The notes: generated by a model from the sequence alone, not told the origin. Shown: positions 9,486 through 18,635, counted from the first letter of the stretch. The stretch: DNA of 64,000 bases from Catenovulum agarivorans DS-2 (GCF_000568405.1 NZ_ARZY01000019.1:1-64000), one strand, 5' to 3'. Translations and numbers: made by a program.

Positions 9486-10199
9486 ATGTTAGACAATATC
9501 CGCGTTATTTTGGTTAACACTTCGCACACTGGCAATATCGGCTCAACTGCACGAGCGATGAAAACTATGGGATTATCTAAATTGTGGTTAGTTGACCCAG
9601 TACAAGAGCCAGATAGTCATTCAAGTGCATTAGCCGCGGGCGCAACAGATGTATTAGGTAACGCAAAAATTGTAAAAACTTTAGATGAAGCAATTGAAGG
9701 TTGCCGACTAGTTGTTGCAACCAGTGCCCGTAGCCGCACCTTGTCGTGGCCTGTTATGGACCCTAGAGAATCAGGGGTTAAATTGGTTGAAGAAGCGCAA
9801 ACAGGCGAGGTTGCATTAATCTTTGGCCGTGAAAATAATGGTTTAAGCAACGACGAACTACAAAAAGCCCATTTTCATGCGGTTATTCCAGCAAATCCAG
9901 ATTACAGCTCGTTAAACCTAGCAGCTGCAGTACAAACCTTGTGTTATGAAGTGCGCATGGCGCATCTTGCTAATACTGAAATAAAATCAGACGTTGAGCC
10001 TTATCCATTAGTAGAAGATTTAGAACGCTTTTATACTCATTTAGAAGGTACATTGTCGAAAACAGATTTTATTGTAAAAAATCACCCTGGACAGGTAATG
10101 GCTAAACTCCGCCGCTTATTTAACCGTGCGCGTCCTGAAACACAAGAATTGAATATTTTGCGCGGTATTTTGTCGTCAATTGATAAGCTAGCTAAATAA
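9486..10199 (+). CDS. trmJ: tRNA (cytidine/uridine-2'-O-)-methyltransferase TrmJ
   Basis: A SPOUT-superfamily RNA methyltransferase of 237 residues. Visible motifs are the N-terminal [20 protein letters not shown] with the conserved Asn and Arg, [13 protein letters not shown] (motif 2, SAM-binding knot) and [17 protein letters not shown] (motif 3). The C-terminal extension of about 75 residues fits TrmJ, which methylates the ribose at position 32 of certain tRNAs using SAM. cysE follows after 12 bp. The trmJ-cysE order is common in gammaproteobacteria, where iscR often comes next; here iscR is absent and a MOSC gene follows. Confidence 0.95.
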   Translation: MLDNIRVILVNTSHTGNIGSTARAMKTMGLSKLWLVDPVQEPDSHSSALAAGATDVLGNAKIVKTLDEAIEGCRLVVATSARSRTLSWPVMDPRESGVKLVEEAQTGEVALIFGRENNGLSNDELQKAHFHAVIPANPDYSSLNLAAAVQTLCYEVRMAHLANTEIKSDVEPYPLVEDLERFYTHLEGTLSKTDFIVKNHPGQVMAKLRRLFNRARPETQELNILRGILSSIDKLAK

Positions 10200-10211
10200 A
10201 AGGATTGATAT

Positions 10212-11045
10212 ATGTTTGAGCGCTTAAAAGAAGATATTGATTCGGTTTTTCACCGCGATCCAGCTGCGCGCAATTTTATCGACGTTTTAACTAACTACCC
10301 TGGCATGCAAGCCATCTGGTGGCACCGCCTTAGCCACCCTTTGTATAAAAGAAATTGGAAATGGTTAGCGCGGTTTGTTTCCAATTTAGCGCGTTGGTTA
10401 ACCGGTATTGAAATTCACCCTGGCGCGACCATTGGCCGTCGATTTTTTATCGACCACGGTATGGGCGTGGTGATAGGGGAAACCGCTGAAATAGGTGATG
10501 ATGTTACTTTGTACCATGGGGTAACTTTAGGTGGTACAAGTTGGAATAAAGGTAAACGCCATCCAACACTCGGCAATGGTGTTGTGGTAGGTGCGGGTGC
10601 AAAAGTATTGGGCCCCATTTACATTGGGGAAAATGCCAAAGTTGGCTCTAACTCTGTTGTGGTTAGAGATGTAGCTGAAGGCGCAACAGTTGTTGGTATA
10701 CCAGGCAAGGTTGTGACCTCTAAAGCTAAACCTAAACAGGCAACAGAAAACGGTGTAACCGAAAAACGCAAAGCTATAGCTGAAAAATATGGTTTTGATG
10801 CTTACGCAGTGAGCGCTGATAACCCTGATCCAGTTGCAAATCACATTGGTAGAATACTTGACCATTTACACATAATGGATAGTAAGGTCACTGAACTTTG
10901 CCGAGAAGTAAAAAAGATGGGCGGGGATGTTTGCGACCAAGCTTTACCTAATTTGTCGATTGATGACGATGATGTGGTAAGAGCAGAGCAAGATGCTGCG
11001 CGTAGCCGACAATCTCAACACGAATCGTTCGATCCACAAATTTAA
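10212..11045 (+). CDS. cysE: Serine O-acetyltransferase
   Basis: This enzyme transfers acetyl from acetyl-CoA to L-serine, giving O-acetylserine for cysteine synthesis. The protein has 277 residues. The short N-terminal helical part ([19 protein letters not shown], then the [12 protein letters not shown] segment) leads into a left-handed hexapeptide-repeat beta helix from residue ~70. The active-site histidine is in [17 protein letters not shown], and the [15 protein letters not shown] loop is present. The last ~100 residues form a charged extension beyond the repeat, as in the shorter EpsC/NifP type. It is 12 bp from trmJ, so the two are probably co-transcribed. Confidence 0.95.
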   Translation: MFERLKEDIDSVFHRDPAARNFIDVLTNYPGMQAIWWHRLSHPLYKRNWKWLARFVSNLARWLTGIEIHPGATIGRRFFIDHGMGVVIGETAEIGDDVTLYHGVTLGGTSWNKGKRHPTLGNGVVVGAGAKVLGPIYIGENAKVGSNSVVVRDVAEGATVVGIPGKVVTSKAKPKQATENGVTEKRKAIAEKYGFDAYAVSADNPDPVANHIGRILDHLHIMDSKVTELCREVKKMGGDVCDQALPNLSIDDDDVVRAEQDAARSRQSQHESFDPQI

Positions 11046-11069
11046 TGTTTCTTTGCATTTAATTTTAAC

Positions 11070-11094
11070 ACGGGATAACAAGTTGTTTTCCCGT
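11070..11094 (+). terminator. Hairpin after cysE
   Basis: ACGGGATAAC and GTTTTCCCGT form a 10-bp stem with one mismatch around the loop AAGTT, 25 bp past the cysE stop. The following ATTTAG is only weakly U-rich, so termination may be inefficient. Confidence 0.4.
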
Positions 11095-11216
11095 ATTTAG
11101 GGTAAGTAACCATAAGTTACTTGCTTGAGGCTGAATATCTGAAAATTCTTAAGTTAAACTAACAAATCTAACTTCTTTTGATATATTAGGTGTATACCGC
11201 TTAAAAGGATGAATTC

Positions 11217-11870
11217 ATGCAGCTTCTTTCAATCAATGTCTCTAAAAAACAATTGATTAATTACGGTACTCGTCAAATTAAAACTGGTATTTTTAAAAAG
11301 CCAATTCATAAAGCCGTAGAGGTTTTCACTGATCATATTCAGGGTGATGAACAAGCCGATTTACGCAACCATGGAGGGGTAGACAAAGCCGTTTATGCTT
11401 ATAGCTTTGCTCACTACACATATTGGAAAGATAAACTCTGTATTAAAGAATTAGACTTTGGTAGCTTTGGCGAAAACTTTACGTTCTCAGAATTAGACGA
11501 AGCTAGTATTCAAATTGGTGATATATTCAAAATCGGCAATTGTCTATTACAGGTCAGCCAACCTCGTGTACCTTGTTTTAAACTCGGGCTTAAATTTGAT
11601 AACGCAGAAATGCCACGTTTGTTCACCAAATCAGCCAAAACCGGTATTTATTTTAGAGTATTGCAAACAGGCATTGTAGCACCAGATCAACAGTTAGAAT
11701 TGGTTGAAAAAGCACAAAACAGCGTGTCGGTACAAACTCTGTTTAATGCCTATTACAACCAAGATGTCGCACAAGGTTTACCAATAATTGCCAAAGCGGT
11801 TGAACTAGCTACTTTGTCTGAAGCGTGGAAAGGACAGTTGACGAAGTATGTGGCAAGGCATGCTAAATAA
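11217..11870 (+). CDS. yiiM: MOSC domain-containing protein, YiiM-like
   Basis: A 217-residue protein with the MOSC fold. DLRNHGGVDKAVYAYSFAHY (residues ~55-74) and FGSFGENFTFSELDE are typical of the YiiM subgroup. The conserved molybdenum-cofactor-ligating cysteine is in SQPRVPCFKLGLKF, near residue 122. E. coli YiiM is a molybdoenzyme that reduces N-hydroxylated bases such as 6-N-hydroxylaminopurine. The C-terminal helical tail also matches that subgroup. It is a single gene with its own 170-bp upstream region. Confidence 0.85.
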   Translation: MQLLSINVSKKQLINYGTRQIKTGIFKKPIHKAVEVFTDHIQGDEQADLRNHGGVDKAVYAYSFAHYTYWKDKLCIKELDFGSFGENFTFSELDEASIQIGDIFKIGNCLLQVSQPRVPCFKLGLKFDNAEMPRLFTKSAKTGIYFRVLQTGIVAPDQQLELVEKAQNSVSVQTLFNAYYNQDVAQGLPIIAKAVELATLSEAWKGQLTKYVARHAK

Positions 11871-11943
11871 GCCAAACAAATTAATGGCAAACAATTGGCT
11901 AGATCGATTAAAGACAGTTTGAGCTAAGCCTACCACTAACACC

Positions 11944-12900
11944 TTAAAACTGTCTCCTCACAAGCTCTATATGTTTTTGAAATAGATAGCTTTGTTGGTG
12001 GGTTACCACGGATGGTTTCAGTTTATTATCTAGTAAATCTTGGCCAGCGGCTTGTGCTTCAAAGTTAAATCCAAGCGATTGTCTTTGGTCTTCAAAACGT
12101 TCAACTTCTTCGTCTAACTCATAGCGTGAACAGCTTTTAGCTTGCCAAAAATCAGGCAAAACTATGTAACCTTTGTCGCCAATAATATAAGCATTATTGT
12201 TTAACTTACATTGAAATGAAGTGGCTAGATTCGCTTTGCCTGTAGCAAACTCTGCAAACATGCTAACGTCATTATCTACACCTGTTGGGGCAAAATCAGC
12301 TGAAACAAACATAGATTTTATATCATTACCTAAAAAGTAATTGGCAATCGCTATTGGGTAAATGCCCATATCAAACAAGCAACCGCCGGCTAAATCAGGG
12401 TTGTATTCTCGCCCTTCTGGGTTATAAGGCATAGGGTAACCAAAGTCTGCTTTTACATGTTTCAGCTGGCCTATTTTGCCTTCATCAACCCACTTTTTAG
12501 CCTGGATAATTGCAGGTAAAAAGTAGGTCCACATTGCTTCCATTAAATAAACATTGTTTGCTTTGGCTAATTGAGTTAATTGCTCGCATTCAGCTGATGA
12601 AACTGTCATCGGCTTTTCACACAATACATGTTTACCCGCTAAAATGGCGGCTTTGGCTTGCTCAAAATGAAAATTGTGTGGGGTGCCTATATATACAATA
12701 TCAATCTCTGGATCTTGAAATAAAGCGTCGTAACTGCCGTAGGCCTTGTTTATAGCAAATTTATTAGCGAAGGTTTTTGCATTATCTAAGTTTCTTGCCG
12801 CTACTGCTAAAACCTGCCCGTTATCAACATATTGCATGTCTTGTACAAATAAGGTTGAAATTCTACCAGCGCCGACAATGCCCCAATTTATTTTTTTCAC
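11944..12900 (-). CDS. Gfo/Idh/MocA family oxidoreductase
   Basis: The N-terminal Rossmann domain begins INWGIVGAGRISTLFVQDM (GxGxxG dinucleotide site), followed by YIGTPHNFHFEQA and CEKPMTVSSAECEQL with the EKP motif that lines the active site. The C-terminal alpha/beta domain carries GGCLFDMGIYPIAIA, in which the Asp/Tyr pair is typical. At 318 residues it is full length. The family oxidises or reduces sugars, cyclitols or trans-dihydrodiols with NAD(P). Substrate is unknown. The neighbouring lactonase remnant hints at a former sugar-oxidation pair. Confidence 0.9.
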   Translation of the reverse strand: MKKINWGIVGAGRISTLFVQDMQYVDNGQVLAVAARNLDNAKTFANKFAINKAYGSYDALFQDPEIDIVYIGTPHNFHFEQAKAAILAGKHVLCEKPMTVSSAECEQLTQLAKANNVYLMEAMWTYFLPAIIQAKKWVDEGKIGQLKHVKADFGYPMPYNPEGREYNPDLAGGCLFDMGIYPIAIANYFLGNDIKSMFVSADFAPTGVDNDVSMFAEFATGKANLATSFQCKLNNNAYIIGDKGYIVLPDFWQAKSCSRYELDEEVERFEDQRQSLGFNFEAQAAGQDLLDNKLKPSVVTHQQSYLFQKHIELVRRQF

Positions 12901-12934
12901 GCTTTATACTCCTATAGATCGTTTCGGTTTAGGC

Positions 12935-13060
12935 TACAAGCCAGCTAGATTACTTTCAAGCAAAAACAAACCGTTAGCTGTAGTCACAACTATGTTTTGT
13001 TTGTTTTTGCCACCAAATTCAAGATTGGTTATTTTGTTGGCGATATAATTAGGCAAACTA
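12935..13060 (-). pseudogene. C-terminal remnant of an SMP-30/gluconolactonase-like gene
   Basis: This stretch encodes an open segment whose end reads NKITNLEFGGKNKQNIVVTT and then ANGLFLLESNLAGL. That is the pattern of the last beta-propeller blade of SMP-30/gluconolactonase proteins (K-x-T-N-x-x-F-G-G ... L-x-x-T-x-A-x-x-L). The preceding residues of the same frame do not continue the propeller, so the rest of the gene seems lost. It lies 34 bp upstream of the Gfo/Idh/MocA gene on the same strand, a plausible former lactonase-dehydrogenase operon. Confidence 0.4.
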
Positions 13061-13212
13061 GTGGTGCTTAGTTGGTTATATGACGCTGCACCAAAAGTAT
13101 TTTGAAATGAAAAATGCCGCTTAGAATTTTTATAGGAAAAGTTGAGCATGACAGCATGTAACTGGCAACTTTAAAGTATACAACTAGCCATAGGTTGATT
13201 TTGATATTATTG

Positions 13213-13241
13213 CAGCTGTGTTAGCTAAGACAACACAGCTG
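13213..13241 (-). terminator. Hairpin after the zinc-acquisition pair
   Basis: CAGCTGTGTT and AACACAGCTG form a perfect 10-bp stem with a 9-base loop, 26 bp past the end of the propeller lipoprotein gene. The downstream minus-strand sequence is AT-rich but lacks a long U tract. Confidence 0.5.
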
Positions 13242-13266
13242 TGTTTAATCACTTTACTAGTTTGTA

Positions 13267-14661
13267 TTAATGATCGTGATGATCATGCTCGTCGTGATCT
13301 TCATGTTCTTCTTCAGCTATACCCAACCAGGTGATTTGGCTAGGTGCGAAACCAAGATCAATTTCTGCTGATTCTTCGAAAGTTTCTAAGTCAATTTGCA
13401 CAACGTGTTTAGCGACTGGATCAGCTACATAAGCATAATGACCATTTTGTGCAACCGTTAAGCTAAATGACATGCCATCTGGGATAGCTGTTGTATCACC
13501 ATCGCGTACATCTATAGCCTTATGATGTTCCCATTCAATTGAACCATCATGTACATGCTGCTCTAAAATATTAAGCGTGCCATTAGTTTCTAACACTAGA
13601 AAATATTCACCGTGATTCGCAAAGCTGTATGCAGCAGGGCGTATGCCATCTGTAGGTTGCCATTCTAGGACAGACATTGAGTTTTCTTCAGGGTTAACTG
13701 CAAGTAGAGTTGCAGTATTACCACCGTGCGCTGCCGCTATGCCGATAAATAATTCGCTGTCCTCATGCCCGTATAAAGTGCCGATTCGGCCGCCGTGTAA
13801 ATCGTCAATATTGGCAATTTTACTTGCGGAAAAGCCTTGTTCGTTTTCTTCAGCCATTAGCACACCATCACTACAACCGAATAGAACAAACTCTTCGTTT
13901 TGTGCTGCACCATGAAGGTCAGGGCAGGTAACGCCAAAAGTTTGTTCTAGTTCAAATTCGCCATCGTGTGCATGATATACACCCACTTGGTCAGGTAAAA
14001 TTTTCGCTGCTGAAGTGCTTTCGACGTCGTCTCTACGAATGGTTGATAATAAGTGTTCACCTCTTGGCTCAGCGACACCATGCATATTAATGGTATAAGT
14101 CAGTGTATTCACATTGGTTTGTGAACCAGCAATATCCGTGTCTGAAATAACTTGCACAGATGCTGCTGCACTTGATTCAGCATCACCATCGTAAAATACT
14201 GCCAATTGACCGTCATGTGTAACGACGTGAGTAGGGCGGCTTGCTGTTAGTTCGTAGTCCGACATGCTTGGTTGTTGTTTGTAGTCATGTAAGTGGGCTA
14301 CATGATCTTCTCGCCATAAACCACCATCAATGAATCCAACATAGTCGTTCGTTCTGCTTGTAATGACTGCGTAGCGGTAGCCAGCAGAAGCGTACAGACT
14401 GTTTGATGTATGGGTTAATGAAAAACTGTCAATTGAACTGTTTGTATCTAGGTCGAGTATTGAAACTTGTGCATTTTCTGCAGATAAAACTGCGAGACGG
14501 CCCATAGATTCAATTGTATATTCATCACCGTGATCATCATGTTCATCTGGTTTTTCGATAGAATCTTTTTCTACTATGTTAGTTTCAGCGTCACCACAAC
14601 TTGCCAAAGCTAGTACGGCTAATGCACTGGCAAGTGCATTAAGTTTGAATTGATTATTCAT
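13267..14661 (-). CDS. His-rich beta-propeller lipoprotein, AztD-like zinc-binding protein
   Basis: Residues 1-22 form a lipoprotein signal ending LALASC, with the lipid-modified Cys at 22. A His/Asp-rich stretch (DEHDDHGDEY) follows, then roughly 400 residues of repeated beta-strand segments like a WD/YVTN propeller, with many scattered histidines. The protein ends in a second metal-binding tail (EEHEDHDEHDHHDH). The architecture resembles the zinc chaperone AztD, a propeller that passes zinc to a periplasmic carrier. It follows the ZnuD-like receptor gene by 36 bp and should share its Zur-type control. Unlike AztD in azt operons there is no ABC transporter beside it. Zinc binding is strongly suggested; chaperone function is inference. 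Confidence 0.65.
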   Translation of the reverse strand: MNNQFKLNALASALAVLALASCGDAETNIVEKDSIEKPDEHDDHGDEYTIESMGRLAVLSAENAQVSILDLDTNSSIDSFSLTHTSNSLYASAGYRYAVITSRTNDYVGFIDGGLWREDHVAHLHDYKQQPSMSDYELTASRPTHVVTHDGQLAVFYDGDAESSAAASVQVISDTDIAGSQTNVNTLTYTINMHGVAEPRGEHLLSTIRRDDVESTSAAKILPDQVGVYHAHDGEFELEQTFGVTCPDLHGAAQNEEFVLFGCSDGVLMAEENEQGFSASKIANIDDLHGGRIGTLYGHEDSELFIGIAAAHGGNTATLLAVNPEENSMSVLEWQPTDGIRPAAYSFANHGEYFLVLETNGTLNILEQHVHDGSIEWEHHKAIDVRDGDTTAIPDGMSFSLTVAQNGHYAYVADPVAKHVVQIDLETFEESAEIDLGFAPSQITWLGIAEEEHEDHDEHDHHDH

Positions 14662-14697
14662 GTTTTCTCCTACAACAATTCTATATATATCTATTAA

Positions 14698-17049
14698 TTA
14701 AAAATAGCCGCGAAGGCCTACAGCTACGCTGCGCCCTGGTCTTGGTGCTAAATCTTTTAAGAATGACGTGTGCACGTGCGCTCGTGTGTCAGTTAAATTG
14801 GTACCCTTGAGAAATACCGTGGTATCCAAATTAAATATGGGAAGATCGTAACCAACGCTTGCGTCCACCAACGTATAACCATCTGTTGCGGTTTCTAGGT
14901 TAGCAACTTTGTCCTGTGTGCTATATCGAGTTACGTCTAACTGTGCACTGATATTTTGATGCTGATAGTTAAATTTGCTACCAAAACGTAATGGAGGTGT
15001 TCTCGCTAGGTTTTCACCGTTGGTTAATTTCGCTCGTACATAATCGGAAAACAAGGTAGCTTTAAATGCACTCGAAACCTGCCATGCTAATTGCAGCTCG
15101 AACCCTCGGAGGGTTACGTCGTCCATCTCGAAAATATATACGGGCAGTTGACCTTCGTGCTCATCAGCATCATGTGTATCGTGATCATGTTCATCGTGGT
15201 CGTGCTCGTGATCATGGTCGTGGTTGTGACCATCATCAGCAAATAACCCTGTGGCTTTTTGGTTATAATAGTTGTCTATTCGATTGTAAAAAACGTTAAA
15301 TACAAAGCCAACGTCACCTTGGGTTTTACGAAGCGTGAAATCAAGGTTGTTGGCTGTTTCTAAATCTATTGATTGCTCAGACAACTCTACATGAGAATGG
15401 TCGTCATGCTGTTCTATCGCAAACAAAGCACCAACTTCATAAGTTCTTGTCCCAATGTGTGGACCAAACGACAATAGTTCAGAAGCAGCTGGTGCTCGCT
15501 GTGAGCGTGATAATGAAAGGCCGAGATTGTACCCTTCGGTAAAGTCCCAAACTATCCCAGTTGATAAGCTGATTGGCGTGAAGGTTTGTTTAACATCAAA
15601 CACCCTAATTAAGTTGGCATCATCGTGATCATGTTCATCAATGTTGGGAAGAAGAACTGAATCAGCATCGAGCGTTACCCGCTCTGCACGACCACCAACT
15701 TGAAGCAATAAATCTCCTAAGCGTTTTTCTTCAATGATTGAAACGGCAAACGCTTGAGTTGTTGAAGGTGGAGTAAAGGCCTCGCTGCCTTGGGCTGCAA
15801 CATCGCTGTGTTTATAGTGTAAACTTACACCGCCTTCCCAGCCTGCAAATTTGCTATGCAACAAGTCAATGTTTACTTCGTTGGTTTGGTTTTCAAACAC
15901 AGTGCCAACGGCATCGTTTTCTATTTCTTCGTGCTCGTAATCAGAAAAGCCGGCTTTGAATTTTACTTGCTTAAGCAACTGATTTTGGTAATTCACTTCA
16001 CCTAGTAATTGTACACGAGTTTGCGTTAAGTCAGCATAAACACTTTCGTCACTATGTTCGTGTCCGTGCGAGTGCCCTGGAATACCATATTTTCGTTCAA
16101 ACTGTTCAACCGCCGCACCGAAGTAACCGTTGTCAAACAAATAACTGGCACCAAGCGTTAAACCCTTTGATTTTTCCGCACTGTTGTCAATTTTATTTTC
16201 AGCAGTTGGAACTTCGTAGTCTGACGATTCTCGCCAATAGCCATCTGCATACAAGCCGATGGATTCAACGCCTGTCGTCAAGTTAAAAGCTGCAAGTTTC
16301 TTATCGTCAGCAGAGTTTGTTTCTAATGTCCATTCGCCACGGGTTGCATTGTCTTTTGGAACTCGACCATCTACGACATTCACAACACCACCAACTGCGC
16401 CACTGCCATAAAATAATGTTGCAGGGCCTCTTAATACTTCTATTTGTTCAGCAGTAGATGCTTCTGAAGCAACAGCATGGTCTGGACCCACTCGTGATAC
16501 ATCAGAGACATCCAAACCATTTTGAGCAATCATGACCCGTGAACCGCTTAAACCGCGAATAACCGGTGTACTGGCAACATTCGCATGAAAGTTAGTGTGT
16601 ACACCTGGTAATTTTTCTAAAGAATCACCAAGTGTTGACAGTTGTTGTTGGCGCAAGGCTTCACCAGATAAAGCACTAACTGGCGCTGAAGATTCCATAA
16701 CCGACATATGTACAGGCGTGGAAACGACGTCGATAACCTCAATAGGAGAGCGTTCTAAAACCAGTTCAATTTTTTTATTTTCGCCAGCCGACACATCAAC
16801 GCTTTTGTGTAAATGAGCATAACCAAGCGCTGAAATATGGATGTCTTGGTCACCGGCTTCAAGGTCTTGAATCGAAAATCTACCTTGTTTGTCTGTTTTA
16901 GCCTGATGCGAAGTACCTTCGATTTCTACCATGGCACCTGCCACAGCGGTACCTTTGCTATTTACGATCACACCTTCTAGCGTCTCTGCAAGCACACTAG
17001 CAGGCAACACAGCGCTGATAAGCAAAGTGAGTTTGGTAAGTTTTTGCAT
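14698..17049 (-). CDS. znuD: TonB-dependent outer-membrane zinc receptor, ZnuD-like
   Basis: A 783-residue receptor with a signal peptide (ending VLAE). A carboxypeptidase-regulatory-like beta domain spans residues ~25-100, followed by a plug domain (VSALSGEALRQQ; RGLSGSRVMIAQNG; RGPATLFYGSGAVGGVVNVVDG) and a 22-strand-type barrel ending in an aromatic residue (LRGYF). Two extracellular-loop segments are histidine clusters: GHSHGHEHSDES near residue 325 and a long His/Asp run near residue 615. These are hallmarks of ZnuD-type zinc receptors. Two Zur-box-like palindromes lie at 17092-17106 and 17115-17131, supporting induction under zinc starvation. The His-rich lipoprotein gene follows in the same operon. 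Confidence 0.88.
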   Translation of the reverse strand: MQKLTKLTLLISAVLPASVLAETLEGVIVNSKGTAVAGAMVEIEGTSHQAKTDKQGRFSIQDLEAGDQDIHISALGYAHLHKSVDVSAGENKKIELVLERSPIEVIDVVSTPVHMSVMESSAPVSALSGEALRQQQLSTLGDSLEKLPGVHTNFHANVASTPVIRGLSGSRVMIAQNGLDVSDVSRVGPDHAVASEASTAEQIEVLRGPATLFYGSGAVGGVVNVVDGRVPKDNATRGEWTLETNSADDKKLAAFNLTTGVESIGLYADGYWRESSDYEVPTAENKIDNSAEKSKGLTLGASYLFDNGYFGAAVEQFERKYGIPGHSHGHEHSDESVYADLTQTRVQLLGEVNYQNQLLKQVKFKAGFSDYEHEEIENDAVGTVFENQTNEVNIDLLHSKFAGWEGGVSLHYKHSDVAAQGSEAFTPPSTTQAFAVSIIEEKRLGDLLLQVGGRAERVTLDADSVLLPNIDEHDHDDANLIRVFDVKQTFTPISLSTGIVWDFTEGYNLGLSLSRSQRAPAASELLSFGPHIGTRTYEVGALFAIEQHDDHSHVELSEQSIDLETANNLDFTLRKTQGDVGFVFNVFYNRIDNYYNQKATGLFADDGHNHDHDHEHDHDEHDHDTHDADEHEGQLPVYIFEMDDVTLRGFELQLAWQVSSAFKATLFSDYVRAKLTNGENLARTPPLRFGSKFNYQHQNISAQLDVTRYSTQDKVANLETATDGYTLVDASVGYDLPIFNLDTTVFLKGTNLTDTRAHVHTSFLKDLAPRPGRSVAVGLRGYF

Positions 17050-17091
17050 TTTAAACCTTGGATTATATCTTGAAGTTATAGAATGAATTTA

Positions 17092-17106
17092 TGTTATAAC
17101 GTAACT
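17092..17106 (-). promoter_or_regulatory. Zur-box-like palindrome, proximal
   Basis: TGTTATAACGTAACT fits TGTTA-N5-TAACA with one mismatch at the last base. It lies 43 bp upstream of the receptor start and next to a perfect copy at 17115-17131. Confidence 0.5.
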
Positions 17107-17114
17107 TTTTATGT

Positions 17115-17131
17115 ATGTTATAATATAACAT
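17115..17131 (-). promoter_or_regulatory. Zur box, distal, perfect palindrome
   Basis: ATGTTATAATATAACAT is a perfect 17-bp palindrome around a central A. It closely matches the gammaproteobacterial Zur operator (ATGTTATAnTATAACAT type). It is 66 bp upstream of the ZnuD-like receptor gene, where a zinc-loaded Zur dimer would block transcription. Confidence 0.8.
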
Positions 17132-17328
17132 TGAGCTTAAGCAAGCACGATATACTCAATTGATAAGTAAATTAGTGTGTTTTAATGTAAAAATTACACA
17201 CTTGGCCGCCGATATTATTTTTGTAACTCTTCAAAAGCCATTGAATAGTGGTGACATGAAAGCTGGTTAGATTATTGCTTAGGTTAGGTACCTAAACGTT
17301 TAGTTTGTAAGCTAAGTAAGGATAATAA

Positions 17329-18432
17329 ATGCTTTTATTTGGTTGGATTGTGCTGTCCGTTGCTTTAGCTGCGGTGACTTTGTTACCTATGTTTAATTGC
17401 AGTGATTGGAAAATACGGTGTTGGGAATTTCCGAGGTTGCAAATTTTTGTCTTGGCAACTCTGTGCTGCATATTTGGTTTGTATATAAATTTTTCATTGG
17501 CAGCAGAAAATGTAAATAGCTTAATAACATGGTCAATTACACTGCTAAATGTCTGGGTGATGGGATATCAAGCAAAATGGCTATATCGGTTCTTACCTTG
17601 GATGGAGAAAACATCTAGAGCATGTAAACAACCTAATTCAGAGCAAGTTGGCCTCAAAGTACTGGTAGCTAATGTACTAATGAAAAATCAACATAAAGAT
17701 GAATTGATTTCACTGGTAAAGCAAACAAAACCAGACATAGTTATAACTTTGGAGTCAGACAAGGATTGGCAGTGCGCGTTGGATCGTGGGATTGCTTACG
17801 ATTATCCATATTCAATTAAAAAACCGCTAAACAATTTATATGGCATGCATCTATATTCCAAGCTGGCCATAGAAAAATATGAAGTTAGTTATTTGATCGA
17901 GCCGAAAATACCTTCGTTTCACGCGCGTGTAAAAATGCCATCGGGGCAAGAGATTAAGCTGCGTGTTTTACATCCAAAACCTCCAAGTCCTACAGAAGCT
18001 GACTATTCTCAATCAAGAGATGCCGAATTATTAGTGGTGGGAAAGCAAATTAGCAAAGATGATGTACCAACTATAGTTACTGGTGACTTGAACGATGTTG
18101 CTTGGTCACGGACAACCAGAGAGTTTGTGAAATTGTCAGGATTAAAAGATCCTCGAGAAGGACGTGGTTTTTTTAACACTTTTCATGCGATGATCCCAGT
18201 ATTGCGTTGGCCGCTGGACCATATATTTCACTCTGATCACTTTAGTTTAGTTAAAATGGAAAAATTTAAATTAAAGGGCTCGGACCATTATTCGTTGTTT
18301 ACTGAATTAGCTTTAGATAAGCAAAGTGTTGAAATTAAATCGCGAGAACATCAACGACAAGACAAAGATTTAGCTAAACAAAGAATGAATGCAGAAAATG
18401 CAGATTCACATGATGTACCGGATGTTGAATAA
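17329..18432 (+). CDS. Membrane-anchored endonuclease/exonuclease/phosphatase (EEP) family protein
   Basis: The first ~100 residues hold three hydrophobic segments (MLLFGWIVLSVALAAVTLL, then ILVFLATLC-like and SITLLNVWVM). The catalytic EEP domain follows: VLVANVLMKNQHKDELISLV, KPDIVITLESDKDW (acidic metal ligand), VTGDLNDVAWS (G-D-x-N motif) and WPLDHIFHSDHFS ending in GSDHYSLF (catalytic Asp-His). The C-terminal ~40 residues are charged and low in complexity. The substrate is unknown; the family includes nucleases and phosphodiesterases of lipids and nucleotides. A Shine-Dalgarno-like AAGGA precedes the ATG. It is a single gene upstream of the efflux operon. Confidence 0.85.
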   Translation: MLLFGWIVLSVALAAVTLLPMFNCSDWKIRCWEFPRLQIFVLATLCCIFGLYINFSLAAENVNSLITWSITLLNVWVMGYQAKWLYRFLPWMEKTSRACKQPNSEQVGLKVLVANVLMKNQHKDELISLVKQTKPDIVITLESDKDWQCALDRGIAYDYPYSIKKPLNNLYGMHLYSKLAIEKYEVSYLIEPKIPSFHARVKMPSGQEIKLRVLHPKPPSPTEADYSQSRDAELLVVGKQISKDDVPTIVTGDLNDVAWSRTTREFVKLSGLKDPREGRGFFNTFHAMIPVLRWPLDHIFHSDHFSLVKMEKFKLKGSDHYSLFTELALDKQSVEIKSREHQRQDKDLAKQRMNAENADSHDVPDVE

Positions 18433-18570
18433 CTTTGTGTCCTAGGATATCGATACAACTAATGAAGCAATATTCTGACAGCCGATAATATATGTTATGT
18501 TAAATTACATGTGGTGTGTTTGATTATTTCCTCTCTGCCTAAACCCGTTTTCCTGTACATTTACACAACC

Positions 18571-18591
18571 TTTACACCCAAATGGTGTAAA
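18571..18591 (+). promoter_or_regulatory. Operator-like inverted repeat of the RND efflux operon
   Basis: TTTACACC and GGTGTAAA form perfect 8-bp arms around CAAAT. The right arm covers the expected -35 position of a promoter whose TATAAT is at 18609-18614 (17-bp spacing), so a bound repressor would block RNA polymerase. The arm GGTGTAAA is also the right half of both motifs next to the TetR gene at 738. Confidence 0.6.
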
Positions 18592-18608
18592 CGTATTACC
18601 ACACTTTT

Positions 18609-18614
18609 TATAAT
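18609..18614 (+). promoter_or_regulatory. -10 element of the RND efflux operon
   Basis: A consensus TATAAT, 22 bp before the GTG start of the outer-membrane factor gene. The -35 region falls inside the inverted repeat 18571-18591 and is a poor match to TTGACA. Confidence 0.5.
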
Positions 18615-18635
18615 GAATTTATTAACAAGTAAGTT

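Larger units (their letters stand above)
12901..13266. other. Intergenic region with decayed sequence
   Basis: This 366-bp gap between two minus-strand genes holds the lactonase-like remnant (12935-13060) and the hairpin at 13213-13241. Nothing else is recognisable. Confidence 0.5.

Noticed and set aside
15160-15235. Repetitive GATCATG/GTCGTG-rich DNA within the zinc receptor gene
   Set aside because: It simply encodes the His/Asp-rich loop of the receptor; no independent repeat element.
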